Origin: Aggregatilineales bacterium
Lineage (GTDB): Bacteria; Chloroflexota; Anaerolineae; Aggregatilineales; Ch27
Direction of reading: 5' to 3'
DNA: 64,000 nucleotides
Assembly (NCBI GenBank): GCA_029976025.1
Contig: JARKNX010000096.1
Location: forward strand, 1 to 64,000
In this document: positions 26,866 through 35,412 of the stretch, piece by piece
How the letters are laid out: each line of letters begins with the position of its first letter
How positions within the stretch are numbered: position 1 is the stretch's first letter
The notes under the pieces: generated by a model
What the model saw: only the letters and a program-made list of their open reading frames with translations
What the model was told of the DNA's origin: nothing
Database searches by the model: none
Translations under genes and position numbers: made by a program

Positions 26866-28182
26866 TCACGCCCCCCCGGCCAGCAGACGGGCCAGGAAAG
26901 AGGCGATCCACACGCCCGCCACCAGCGCCAGCCACAACCCGATGGTGCTGAGCATCCAGTGTAAGAAGCGGTAGGAGCGCGCCCGCAGGAACACGAAGAA
27001 AAAGGCCAGCAGCAGCCAGCCGCCGAAAAACAGGGCCGGCAGCACCCAGCTTGCCGCGCTGATCTGGCCGCTGATGCCCCCCAGCTCCGCCACAATTGCG
27101 CTGCCTGTGCCGGCGGGGTAGCCCATCGAGGTCCACAGGCTTTGCAGGGCGTCGCCGAATATGCTGCCGGTGTCAGCCGTGCCCAGGATGCCCAGCGGCA
27201 CCGTGATCGGATTGGATTGCAGGAAGGCCAGCACCGCCGTCATCGCCACCGCCGGGATCATGCTGGCCGGCAGGCTCTCCCCCGCCGGCAGCGCCTTCAC
27301 CGACTGCAGCGCCGCGCTGACTGTGTTACCCACCAGCAGCACGCCCAGCACGTTGACGATGAAGAAAGTCAGCAGGAAGGAGAAGCAGCCGCTGGTGCAG
27401 CCGCCGTTGATCACCAGAAGCGGCTGCATGGACTTGCGCTCAACATAAACGACTTCGCGCTCCACCGGGGCCGGCCGGGGGGCTGGCGGGCGATGGGGAG
27501 GGAGTTCTTCCGCGGGCGCGACTCGCGGCGCGGGCGCCGGCGGCGGAGAGTATGCCGGCGGCGGCGCAGTGTACGCGGGCGGCGGGGCGGGCTGCGGTGG
27601 CGCAGTATATGCGGGTGGCGGCGCGGGCTGCGGCGGCGCAGTATATGCGGGCGGTGGTGCAGCCCGCGGCGGCACAGTATACGCGGGTGGTGGTGCGGCC
27701 TGTGGCGGCGGCGCGGTGTACGCCGGCGGCGGCACAGCCGGCTGCCGCGGCGGAGTGGGAGGAGGCGCGGCCTGCGGCGGCGGAATGTACGGAGTCGAGC
27801 CGGGAGGCAGGGTATCCGGCGGCGGTGCGGCCTCCGGCGGCAGCGGCGGGCGCTGGGAAAGCTGCGTCGCCGGGGCGGACCCGGCCTGCGGGCCGGACTC
27901 GGCTTGCAGGTTGGGCGTGGTCGGCGCGTTGAACAGGCTGTAGCGCGCCGCCATCTCCCGGGCCGGCTCAAATGCCGGATCGATTTGCAGCACCCGCTGG
28001 AGCGCCTCCTGCCGCTGAAGGGTGTGCGGCGAAAGCTGAGCGATCAGCCACCAGGCATCGCGCTGGTCAGGTTCCAGCACCACTGTGCTGTACAGGATAG
28101 CCAGGGCGCCGTCTCTATCGCCGGCGTCGGCCAGTTCGCGCGCCTGCTGGATGCGGGCGGCATAAGGGTCTTGAGCAGACAT
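26866..28182 (-). CDS. Proline-rich multi-pass membrane protein with N-terminal TPR-like segment
   Basis: A 438-residue protein. Residues 1-70 look like a tetratricopeptide pair (ARELADAGDRDGALAILYSTVVLEPDQRDAWW). Residues about 85-215 are low-complexity with repeats of PPPAYTAPPQ. From about 245 on there are several membrane helices (CFSFLLTFFIVNVLGVLLVG, MIPAVAMTAVLAFL, WVLPALFFGGWLLLAFFFVFL, LWLALVAGVWIASFLARLL). No enzymatic motif is seen. It may be a membrane scaffold; the function is unknown. Confidence 0.65.
   Translation of the reverse strand: MSAQDPYAARIQQARELADAGDRDGALAILYSTVVLEPDQRDAWWLIAQLSPHTLQRQEALQRVLQIDPAFEPAREMAARYSLFNAPTTPNLQAESGPQAGSAPATQLSQRPPLPPEAAPPPDTLPPGSTPYIPPPQAAPPPTPPRQPAVPPPAYTAPPPQAAPPPAYTVPPRAAPPPAYTAPPQPAPPPAYTAPPQPAPPPAYTAPPPAYSPPPAPAPRVAPAEELPPHRPPAPRPAPVEREVVYVERKSMQPLLVINGGCTSGCFSFLLTFFIVNVLGVLLVGNTVSAALQSVKALPAGESLPASMIPAVAMTAVLAFLQSNPITVPLGILGTADTGSIFGDALQSLWTSMGYPAGTGSAIVAELGGISGQISAASWVLPALFFGGWLLLAFFFVFLRARSYRFLHWMLSTIGLWLALVAGVWIASFLARLLAGGA
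27548..27740 (-). repeat. Degenerate tandem repeat coding for Pro-Ala-Tyr-Thr units
   Basis: About six imperfect copies of a 30-36 bp unit (core GCGGCGCAGTATATGCGGG) encode the PPAYTAPP repeats of the membrane protein at 26866. This also creates long shadow frames on the other strand. Confidence 0.75.
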
Positions 28183-28291
28183 GGGCGTGCCTCGTGGTTA
28201 CAATCGAACGCTGTGTGTGGTATAGCACGGCTGGTATCGCCAACGCAAGCGGGAGGATAGCCGGCCAGCCTCCCCGACAGGAGAAAACCTG

Positions 28292-28573
28292 ATGAACTTC
28301 CCCCTTCTCAAGCCTGATCGCTGCCTGTTGTGGATCACGCTGCACCCCGACGCGGCAGCTCCGGAGCGCCGCGCCGCGCTGGATGCCGCGCTCCGCCTCT
28401 GTCACCGCCACCCGCTGGATACTACGGCTTCTGCCGAGCTGGTCATCGTCCAGACGGAAGCCTTCCAGATGCACAGCGAAACGGTGCGCGCCGCGCTCGG
28501 CCCGGGCGACACAATCCACCAGATCGCGGTGCGGGACGGCGGCCGCCTGGCCGTGACCGTCTTCAAGGCGTAA
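28292..28573 (+). CDS. Hypothetical protein (93 residues)
   Basis: A compact alpha/beta sequence, MNFPLLKPDRCLLWITLHPDAA ... DGGRLAVTVFKA, with no recognised family and no signal or membrane segment. ACAGGAGAAAA precedes the ATG at good spacing. It lies alone between two minus-strand genes. Confidence 0.55.
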   Translation: MNFPLLKPDRCLLWITLHPDAAAPERRAALDAALRLCHRHPLDTTASAELVIVQTEAFQMHSETVRAALGPGDTIHQIAVRDGGRLAVTVFKA

Positions 28574-28626
28574 GAGGCGGCCCCGCCGCCCCTGATTCGC
28601 GGCAACCCGCAAGCGGGAGAACGCGC

Positions 28627-29130
28627 TCAGGCCGGGGTGTCCGTCTCGAAGCCGTGCGCGTGGATATAGTCGCGCAGGGCGGGCGGCAGGTGCGCGCGCA
28701 GCACTTCCGCCCGCTCGATCGCGCCCAGCAGCCAGCGGTGACTGGCATTGTCGCCAGCGAGCAGGGCGCGCGCCGCCGTCGCCGTCACCCAGCGACATTC
28801 CGAGTGCTCATCGCTGAGCCGGACCGCTGCCGGGTCTGGCGTGGTGCAGCCGTACAGGACGCCGATCATCTCGGTCTCCGGGCCGGGCGCCCCCCGGTAG
28901 AAATGCGTCGTGCCGATCAGAAGCTCAATCGTAACCGCGACACCAAGCTCTTCGCGCACCTCGCGGCGCAGGGCGTCCTCAAAGCCTTCGCCCTGGTCCA
29001 CGCGCCCGGTCACGCACTCCCAGTTGCCGGCGCCGAAATCCTTCGCGGCAGCGCGGCGCAGCAGCAGATACGTGTCGTCGGCGGGGTTCCACAGCAAAGC
29101 CCCGATCCCGGCCAGAAAACGCCCGATCAT
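28627..29130 (-). CDS. NUDIX hydrolase
   Basis: A 167-residue pyrophosphohydrolase. The Nudix box is complete: GRVDQGEGFEDALRREVREELG (about residues 43-64), matching Gx5Ex7REUxEExGU. Upstream is the beta-strand pair LLWNPADDTYLLLRRA. The substrate is a nucleoside diphosphate derivative but cannot be specified. The ATG at 29130 has GGAGG 7 bp upstream and is better than the ORF opening at 29169. Confidence 0.88.
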   Translation of the reverse strand: MIGRFLAGIGALLWNPADDTYLLLRRAAAKDFGAGNWECVTGRVDQGEGFEDALRREVREELGVAVTIELLIGTTHFYRGAPGPETEMIGVLYGCTTPDPAAVRLSDEHSECRWVTATAARALLAGDNASHRWLLGAIERAEVLRAHLPPALRDYIHAHGFETDTPA

Positions 29131-29183
29131 GCTGCTCCCTCCGCCGCGCTGCGCCGCCCGGCCCGGCATCTCCCCACGCCCGC

Positions 29184-29831
29184 CTACTCCTCTTTGTCCA
29201 TCGTCTTGAAGACGATATCCCAGAGCGGCGAGCTGACGCCGAAGCGCGCGTGCGGGTCCTTATAATGGTGCATCATGTGGTGGCGCTTCAGGTACTTGGC
29301 CCAGCGGGAGCGCATCGGCAGATGGTGGGTGGCGTAATGAGTCAGGTCGTAGGCCAGATAGCCGGCGATGAAGCCCGCCATCGTCGGGTTCACCCACAGC
29401 GGCGCCTGGAGCAGCGTGGACAGCACCAGCGTGAACAGCCCGTAGAACAGCAGCGCCAGCGGGACGCTGACCGGCAGCGGCATCACCAGGCGGGTCTTGT
29501 CCTGCGGCTGGGCGTGGTGCACGCCGTGGAACAGGAAGAAAAGGCGCTGCATCCGCGGCGTGGTCGGCTCATAGTGAAACAGAAAACGGTGCAGCGCGTA
29601 CTCGGCTATCGTCCACAGAAACGCGCCCAGGAGAATCCCCAGCGGGATATACCACGGGAAGCCCGGCCCGACGACGGACGCTATGGAATCGGCCAGCAGC
29701 AGCGCAGTGACCGGTACCCAGACCACCACAATGGTCACCGGGCTGATATGGGTGAAAAATTCCAAAAAATCCGATTTGAACAGACGCATCGACACAGGGT
29801 TCGGGCTGGTGTCGATTGGCATGTGATTCAT
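29184..29831 (-). CDS. Fatty acid/sterol hydroxylase family membrane di-iron enzyme
   Basis: A 215-residue membrane protein with the eight-histidine pattern of the fatty acid hydroxylase superfamily: EYALHRFLFHYE, FHGVHHAQP, LTHYATHH and KRHHMMHHYKD. About four hydrophobic helices are at 25-50, 60-85, 115-140 and 145-165. The order and the final GVSSPLWDIVF resemble FA2H-type 2-hydroxylases. It probably hydroxylates membrane lipid acyl chains, needing O2. AAAGGAGAG lies before ATG 29831. Confidence 0.85.
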   Translation of the reverse strand: MNHMPIDTSPNPVSMRLFKSDFLEFFTHISPVTIVVVWVPVTALLLADSIASVVGPGFPWYIPLGILLGAFLWTIAEYALHRFLFHYEPTTPRMQRLFFLFHGVHHAQPQDKTRLVMPLPVSVPLALLFYGLFTLVLSTLLQAPLWVNPTMAGFIAGYLAYDLTHYATHHLPMRSRWAKYLKRHHMMHHYKDPHARFGVSSPLWDIVFKTMDKEE

Positions 29832-29972
29832 GGCTTCTCTCCTTTGCATGCTGCCGCGCTGTGCCGGCTTCGCAGCCGGGGGGCAGGCCGCCCCGGCCGT
29901 TCATCCTGTCGTCTGTCGGGGATGCCGGCCGCTTTCCGCATTGTAACCCGATATACCGGATTATGTCAGTCA

Positions 29973-30755
29973 TTATTCCACGACTTCTCTGGCGACAAAA
30001 CGGAGCGTCAGCGCGACCTCGTTGCTCACGTCGGCCACGCCCGGCACATTCGGGATTCGCAGCTCAAACGCATCGCGCCCCACCACAGCAGCAGCCGTCC
30101 CTTCGATCCGGTCTCCGGCGGCCGCCGTCAGCGCCACATCAAAGGTGACCGGCCGGGTGATATCGCGAATCTGCAAGTCGCCCGTCACCTGAAACGCCAC
30201 CGTATCGCCCACCGCTACCGGACCCTCCGGCATCCCTTCCAGCGCGGTCGGGGTGAAGCGGATCAGCTCGTACTCGGCACGGCTGGATTCCAGAATCTGG
30301 CTGCGGATGGCGCGGTTGCGAAGCTCGTTATCGGTCTGGAGCGTGCGCGCGTTAATCACAATCACGCCGACCTCGGAACTGACCGGGCTGGCGGCATCCA
30401 CGATGATGTCCCCGGCGACCTGATCGGTCACCCCGACGACGTGTGCCGGCTGGTTGAAGAGCAGCTCATCCAGTTCAAAACGCGCTTCCGATTCTTCCTG
30501 CGCCAGGCGGAACAGGCGGCGGGCGGCGGTGGCAGCTCCGGCTGCTGGCCCGGCGGTTATTGCTTCGGAGGGGGCGGCCTGGGCCGCGTCAGCCGCCGGA
30601 TCGGTGCGGGTGATCTCCAGCGAAAGCTCCGGCGCGGCGAGCGTGCCGCTGGCTTCGCCGCTCCCGCCGCTGACATAGGTGACCAGCAAAGCCGCCGCCA
30701 GGATAACCATCATCGCGGCGGCGGCGATCAGGGTGTATAGCAGGGGTTTCTTCAC
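29973..30755 (-). CDS. Membrane-anchored YceI-family protein
   Basis: A 260-residue protein with one N-terminal helix (LLYTLIAAAAMMVILAAALLVTYV), an Ala/Pro-rich linker, and a YceI lipocalin-like domain from about residue 85: ARFELDELLFNQPAHVVGVTDQVAGDIIVD, then DNELRNRAIRSQILES and VTGDLQIRDITRPVTFDV. YceI proteins bind long-chain or isoprenoid lipids outside the cell. The GTG at 30755 is chosen because AGGAGG sits 8 bp upstream; an earlier GTG at 30764 is too close to the ribosome site. Confidence 0.85.
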   Translation of the reverse strand: MKKPLLYTLIAAAAMMVILAAALLVTYVSGGSGEASGTLAAPELSLEITRTDPAADAAQAAPSEAITAGPAAGAATAARRLFRLAQEESEARFELDELLFNQPAHVVGVTDQVAGDIIVDAASPVSSEVGVIVINARTLQTDNELRNRAIRSQILESSRAEYELIRFTPTALEGMPEGPVAVGDTVAFQVTGDLQIRDITRPVTFDVALTAAAGDRIEGTAAAVVGRDAFELRIPNVPGVADVSNEVALTLRFVAREVVE

Positions 30756-30925
30756 AGGCAACACCTCCTTTGATGATAAAATTTATCCAATTCCCTCTGA
30801 AACAAAAAGGAGATATGCTTAAAAGAGTGTGAGAAGGCGGCGGCCCCTTGTCGCCGCGCGCTATTCGGTCTATGCTGGGTCAATGGCGGCGGCATTGCCC
30901 GGCAAGGGCGCGCACAGGTATCCCC

Positions 30926-31900
30926 ATGACTCGACCGGCTCCTGCATTTTGTCCCAACTGCGGCTCAGCGCTGTCCCTGGCGGAGGCGGGCGGGCGGCAG
31001 CGGCCCGTCTGCCCGGACTGCGGCTTCGTCTACTACCACAATCCGATCCCGGCGGTCGGCGTCCTGATTGAGAAAGACGGCGGGCTGGTCCTGATTCGCC
31101 GCGCTCACCCGCCGGACGCCGGCGCCTGGGCGCTGCCCAGCGGCTTTATCGAGGCGGACGAAAGCGTGGAAGAAGCGGCTATCCGCGAAGCTCGCGAAGA
31201 GACCGGCCTGGAGATCAGGCTGCGGGAGATGATCGGCGTCTTTTCGTTCCCCGACGGTCCGCCGACCAGCGGCATTATCGTGTTCTACCGGGCCAAGCCG
31301 TCCGGGGGGGCGCTCAACGCGGGCGATGATGCGGCGGATGTCCGCGTCTTTGCCCCGGAGGAGATTCCGCCGCTGCCTTTCCGCACCCACCGCCAGGCCC
31401 TGGAGCGCTGGCGAGCCAACCGCCTGGCCCGGCAGCAGGAGAGTCTGGCTATCGAGCGGGAGGGCTTCCACATCCGCGAGGCCCGGCCCCGTGACATTCC
31501 CCGCGTGCTGGACCTGGCCGCCCTGATCCCCGGCAAGGTCGCGCCGGACGTTGATCTGCTCCGCGCGGCGGCCCAGCGCTTCCATGAGGACCCCTCGCTG
31601 GTCATCTACGTGGCCGAGACGTTTGACCCCGAACCGCGCGTGATCGGCTTCGTGGCCTTCGCCCGCGTGCCGACCCTGGTGGAGGTGATCGGCTGGGTCG
31701 ATGCCATGGTGGTGGACCCGGCCTACCGCCGGATCGGGGTGGGCGCTTCCCTGCTGGAAGCGGCGCTGCGGCGGGCCGACGCGCTGGGGCTGGCCGAGCT
31801 GTTCGTCAACACGGAGCGGGCCAGCGAGATCGCCCAGTCTTTCTACCGCGCCAGCGGCTTCAAGGACGGCCGGGTCACCCGTCTGCGCCTGCATCCGTAG
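30926..31900 (+). CDS. NUDIX hydrolase fused to a GNAT acetyltransferase
   Basis: A 324-residue two-domain protein. Residues 1-35 form a zinc ribbon (FCPNCGSAL ... RPVCPDCGFVYYHN) of the NudC-like kind. Residues about 36-165 are a NUDIX domain with a full box (GFIEADESVEEAAIREAREETG). From about 180 on there is a GNAT domain (FHIREARPRDIPRVLDLA, VVDPAYRRIGVGASLLEAAL for acetyl-CoA). Its substrate is unknown. ATG 30926 is chosen as it begins just before the zinc ribbon. Confidence 0.85.
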   Translation: MTRPAPAFCPNCGSALSLAEAGGRQRPVCPDCGFVYYHNPIPAVGVLIEKDGGLVLIRRAHPPDAGAWALPSGFIEADESVEEAAIREAREETGLEIRLREMIGVFSFPDGPPTSGIIVFYRAKPSGGALNAGDDAADVRVFAPEEIPPLPFRTHRQALERWRANRLARQQESLAIEREGFHIREARPRDIPRVLDLAALIPGKVAPDVDLLRAAAQRFHEDPSLVIYVAETFDPEPRVIGFVAFARVPTLVEVIGWVDAMVVDPAYRRIGVGASLLEAALRRADALGLAELFVNTERASEIAQSFYRASGFKDGRVTRLRLHP

Positions 31901-31930
31901 CGGGGGGTAACTGGCCCGGCGCCCCCGGCC

Positions 31931-33205
31931 TTATTGCACCAGCCGGAATGAATAGCCTCCGACGATCACATGACCATCCGGACTCCACACCCCTGTCTGG
32001 GGGACCGATGGGACGCTCGGCGCATAGCCGAGGAGAGTATCTTCTCCGGTCGCCACATCGATCAGGTGGAAGCTGAACCAGGCCGCGCTATCTTCGGATG
32101 TGTATAGAATCGTGGCTGTCGGGTCAGGGGCGGTGCTTTGCCGGGCAACGATCAGCAGTTGGCTGCCATCAGGCGACCAGATGGCGTGTGACGGCCAGAT
32201 TGTGCGCGTCCCCTTGGAACCTGCGGGCAGCAAAAGCGGGGTGATCGTGCCGCTGGCGACATCCACCCAGAAGACCCACTGCCGGTCCGGGGACATCGCC
32301 TGTGGCGCGGACCAGTACAGCAGCCGCGATCCGTCCGGCGACCAGCTCACCGGATGCGTTGATAGCACTTCGGCGGCGTCGGGATAGATCAACCGGGCTG
32401 CCGCGAGCGCCTGCTCCGGACTGACCAGCCAGGTGAGTTCTGCGCTTTCCACATCCAGCAGCCAGATGCCATCGTAGCCCGGTTCAAATTCGCGATGATG
32501 CAAGGCGATGGCCAGCGTCATTCCGTCGGGCGACCAGTCCAGGCTGGCTACAGAGCCTGCATCGACTGTCCAGAACTCGTGACCGGGCAGCGGCGTCACG
32601 TCCCGCACATTCCCGCCGCTCGTGTTGAAGATCGAGATCATCGCCTCCCACAGTCTGCCGCCGCCGGAGACAACGGCGCGCTCTACCGCGATCTGCGCAC
32701 TGTCGGGCGACCAGGCGGGCTGCGACTCGGTGGAGGCGCCATCTGGCATCGAAGGAAACAGCGCCCCGGCGAAGTTATCTTCGGCCAGGTTGGTCAGGGT
32801 GAGGGTGGCCAGGTTGGCGACTGTCAGGTCACTATCATCCATGTAAACATATGGCAGCCCCACCAGGGCGATCCGCCCGCTGTCTGGCGACCAGCGGTGG
32901 GATGTAAAGAACATATGCGGGACCAGGCGCAAATTCTGGTCGGGAGGGAGTTCAATACAGCGCTCCTCGCCGGTCATCAGATTGCGCGCACAAATTGAGG
33001 AAGGGCCTCCCTCAGGTTTCCGTTCATAGGCGATCTGCGTCCCATCCGGCGCGGGGAACGCGCGTTCTGGCGCGACAACTCCTTCCAGCAGCGTGCTGAG
33101 CGGCTGAATCGATTCGATATGCCAGCTATTCCCCTGGGAAGAAACGGGCGTGGAAATCAGGGCGGGCAACACAACGGCAATCAGACAAAAAAAGATCTTT
33201 TTCAT
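31931..33205 (-). CDS. Secreted PD40/TolB-like beta-propeller protein
   Basis: A 424-residue exported protein. It has a signal peptide MKKIFFCLIAVVLPALISTPVSSQ and then at least six WSPDG/WSPDS blade motifs (WSPDSGRIAL, WSPDSAQIAV, WSPDGMTLAI, WSPDGSRLLY, WSPDGSQLLI, WSPDGHVIVG), giving a six- or seven-bladed propeller. No catalytic domain. It probably binds proteins or polymers at the cell surface. A GGGGGG stretch upstream of the ATG may serve as ribosome site. Confidence 0.82.
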   Translation of the reverse strand: MKKIFFCLIAVVLPALISTPVSSQGNSWHIESIQPLSTLLEGVVAPERAFPAPDGTQIAYERKPEGGPSSICARNLMTGEERCIELPPDQNLRLVPHMFFTSHRWSPDSGRIALVGLPYVYMDDSDLTVANLATLTLTNLAEDNFAGALFPSMPDGASTESQPAWSPDSAQIAVERAVVSGGGRLWEAMISIFNTSGGNVRDVTPLPGHEFWTVDAGSVASLDWSPDGMTLAIALHHREFEPGYDGIWLLDVESAELTWLVSPEQALAAARLIYPDAAEVLSTHPVSWSPDGSRLLYWSAPQAMSPDRQWVFWVDVASGTITPLLLPAGSKGTRTIWPSHAIWSPDGSQLLIVARQSTAPDPTATILYTSEDSAAWFSFHLIDVATGEDTLLGYAPSVPSVPQTGVWSPDGHVIVGGYSFRLVQ

Positions 33206-33487
33206 AACACCCCCCAGCGGAGAAACAGACGATTCCGCGCCTATGCCCGGCGATGCGCCCTCGACCAGACTTTGCGGTGTTACCGGGATAGGGCGCCGAA
33301 CGCTGCGCGAACCTTACGCGCAGCGTTCCATTGTTGATAATTATAATCAAATTCAATGGCAGTATCCACCAGAGTTGCGCCCAGAGTTGCGCCGGCAGCT
33401 CGGAGGATAGCTCCTGTTTCACACATGGGGCAGTCGATTACACGCGGCTCAGCGCCGGAGAGAGAAATTGCCGGGGGGGCGCTGCTG

Positions 33488-33997
33488 CTATGCCCTGGGG
33501 AGTTCGTCAGTCCGGGCGAAGGAGAGCAGCAGGACCAGGCTGCCGAGCTGTATCTCGTCGCCGTGCTGCAGGGGCATCGGCTGGTAAGAGCGCAGGCGGC
33601 GGCCGTTGACCATCGTCCCGTTAGTGCTGCCCAGATCGGTGATGTGCAGGGCGTCGTTGTAGAAGGTCAGCCGGGCGTGCTGCCGCGAGACGCCGAGGAC
33701 CATGCCATCGGCCGGGCGCAGGTCAATATCCGGCGCTACCGTGCTGGTCGGGTCGAACCGCCCGACGGTGACCCCGGCGCGCTGCCGCGCCTCCAGGCTG
33801 ACCACCGGGGCGCTCCCCGACTGAAATTTCAGGATACCCCGCCGCTGGTCAAAACGGATGATTCCCTTGAAAGCGGGCGGCGGCTGGCTCACAAACGGAG
33901 ACCGCATCATGGTTGTGGCCAGCGGCTGGCCGCACTGATCGCAGATCAGCGTCCCGGCGCGGTTCACATGGTGGCAGTAGGAGCACGTGTTCTTCAT
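33488..33997 (-). CDS. Zinc-ribbon/FHA domain protein 2
   Basis: A 169-residue protein with an N-terminal zinc ribbon (CSYCHHVNRAGTLICDQCGQP) and an FHA domain at about 70-165: GVTVGRFDP, GVSRQHARLTF and LGSTNGTMVNGRRL, the phosphopeptide-binding loops. It has the same plan as the proteins at 15899 and 34145. The gap to the third copy is 147 bp in the same direction, suggesting a local duplication. It probably reads Ser/Thr phosphorylation. Confidence 0.85.
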   Translation of the reverse strand: MKNTCSYCHHVNRAGTLICDQCGQPLATTMMRSPFVSQPPPAFKGIIRFDQRRGILKFQSGSAPVVSLEARQRAGVTVGRFDPTSTVAPDIDLRPADGMVLGVSRQHARLTFYNDALHITDLGSTNGTMVNGRRLRSYQPMPLQHGDEIQLGSLVLLLSFARTDELPRA

Positions 33998-34144
33998 CGC
34001 TATCGCCCCGGCCCGACAGAAGTGAGCGGGGACAGCAAAACAGGCCGCCGGGCCTGTTTATATTGTATCCATTTTAGCCCTTGAGGGAACACGCCGGGCG
34101 GGAATTCACGCGTTTTTTAGAATGCTCGCGGGCGGCCCCCCGGC

Positions 34145-34684
34145 TTATCCCTGGATTGAGGTGCCGCTCCACAGCGCGCCGTCCATGAATGTCGTCATCA
34201 ACTTCAGCCGGCCCAGATACACCTCATCGCCATCGCGCAGATCGACCGGCTCGTGAGGGGGCAGGCGCAGCCCGTTGATGTAGGTGCCGTTGGTGCTGCC
34301 CAGATCGACAATCCGCAAGTGGTCATTCTGGACGATCAGGCGCGCGTGCCGGCGGGAGACGCCCGCCTCCAGCCCGCGCACCGGGGTGAGGTCCACATCC
34401 ACGACCACCTGCGCCGCCGCGTCGCACCGCCCCACGATCAGCCCGCCCGGTTTATGCGCGTCAATCTCAACCATCTGATTGGCGTTGACCGCGTAGAAGA
34501 TCAGGCGTGTGCGGCGCCCGAAGGAGCCGGAGCGCCGGGGCTGGGTGCTCTTATTCGCGCTGAGCGTCAATTCCTCAGCGGTGAGGCCAAAAGAGTCGGT
34601 ATCTGGCCCTACTATCTGATCGCAGTAAGCGCAAATCAGCGCATCATCAACATTCGAGCGTCCACAATTTGCACAGATGCTCAC
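34145..34684 (-). CDS. Zinc-ribbon/FHA domain protein 3
   Basis: A 179-residue protein. The zinc ribbon SICANCGRSNVDDALICAYCDQ is followed by a Ser/Arg linker and FHA at about 80-170 (LIVGRCDA, GVSRRHARLIV, LGSTNGTYINGLRL). The start is taken as GTG 34684: GAGGAG lies 7 bp upstream and the zinc ribbon begins straight away. The upstream in-frame ATG 34741 would add a leader not shared by its paralogues. Confidence 0.82.
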   Translation of the reverse strand: MSICANCGRSNVDDALICAYCDQIVGPDTDSFGLTAEELTLSANKSTQPRRSGSFGRRTRLIFYAVNANQMVEIDAHKPGGLIVGRCDAAAQVVVDVDLTPVRGLEAGVSRRHARLIVQNDHLRIVDLGSTNGTYINGLRLPPHEPVDLRDGDEVYLGRLKLMTTFMDGALWSGTSIQG

Positions 34685-34969
34685 AGTACTACTCCTCGGA
34701 TGCAGTGCAGTAATAGCAATTGTGCAACAGGCATGTGGCACATAAAATTTAATTACACCTCATTATAGGCCGGGTTCAAAGAGTTTCTCCAAGAATTTAT
34801 GAATTTTTCACAAAAGTCAGTTGAGATATTACGTAAAAATAGATAGCAGTGCCCTTGAAAATTGTTTCACAAAGGGCGCGGCGACTTCTGTACAGGCAAG
34901 GCTCCGCAGCGAAAAAGGTATACTATCCCCTGTTCCTGAATCTGCCGCGCCCCCGCGAGGAGCCGCCCG

Positions 34970-35389
34970 ATGCTGACCGCCCTCATCGTCGTCTTTATCG
35001 CCCTGCTGCTGATGCTGATCGTCGCGCGGGCGTTCCGCTCGCGGAGGCAGGCCGCCCGCAGCCGCCCCGAGCCAGCCGGGCAGCGCCATTACTACGACGA
35101 GCGGCGGACGCAGCTCGCCGTCATCGCCCGGCAGCAGGGCTGGACGGAAGCGGCTTATGACTGCGTGCTCAGGGGCGAGATCGGCGTGGGGATGAATCAG
35201 GACATGGTGCTGCTGGCCTGGGGCGGGCCGTCAGGCGTGGACCGCCGGGCCACGACAGCCAATGGCGGGAAAGTCGAGCGCTGGCTGTACCGTTCGCCCC
35301 AGGATGGGGCCACGCAGTACGTGTGGTTCGCCGGCGGGCGGGTGGTCCGTATCGAGCCAGAAGCGCTTCCCGGGCCGGGAGCGCGGTAA
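34970..35389 (+). CDS. Single-pass membrane protein with small BamE-like domain
   Basis: A 139-residue protein. The N-terminal helix (MLTALIVVFIALLLMLIVARAF) is followed by basic residues and a soluble part with GEIGVGMNQDMVLLAWGGP ... GGKVERWLYRSP ... YVWFAGGRVVRIE. This resembles the SmpA/OmlA (BamE) fold in which a GMxxxxVxxxWGxP turn is typical. A definite family assignment would need a profile search. GAGGAG lies before the ATG. Confidence 0.65.
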   Translation: MLTALIVVFIALLLMLIVARAFRSRRQAARSRPEPAGQRHYYDERRTQLAVIARQQGWTEAAYDCVLRGEIGVGMNQDMVLLAWGGPSGVDRRATTANGGKVERWLYRSPQDGATQYVWFAGGRVVRIEPEALPGPGAR

Positions 35390-35412
35390 AGCGCCGCGGA
35401 AAAGCGCGGGCT

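Noticed and set aside
29250-30740. 496-codon plus-strand frame over the fatty acid hydroxylase and YceI genes
   Set aside because: Rich in Arg, Gln and His as expected for an antisense shadow; both minus-strand genes are clearly real.
34050-34075. TGTATCCATTT near 34062 resembling the IS terminal repeat
   Set aside because: Only 11 bp match and no second end or transposase is nearby; probably chance or a promoter element.
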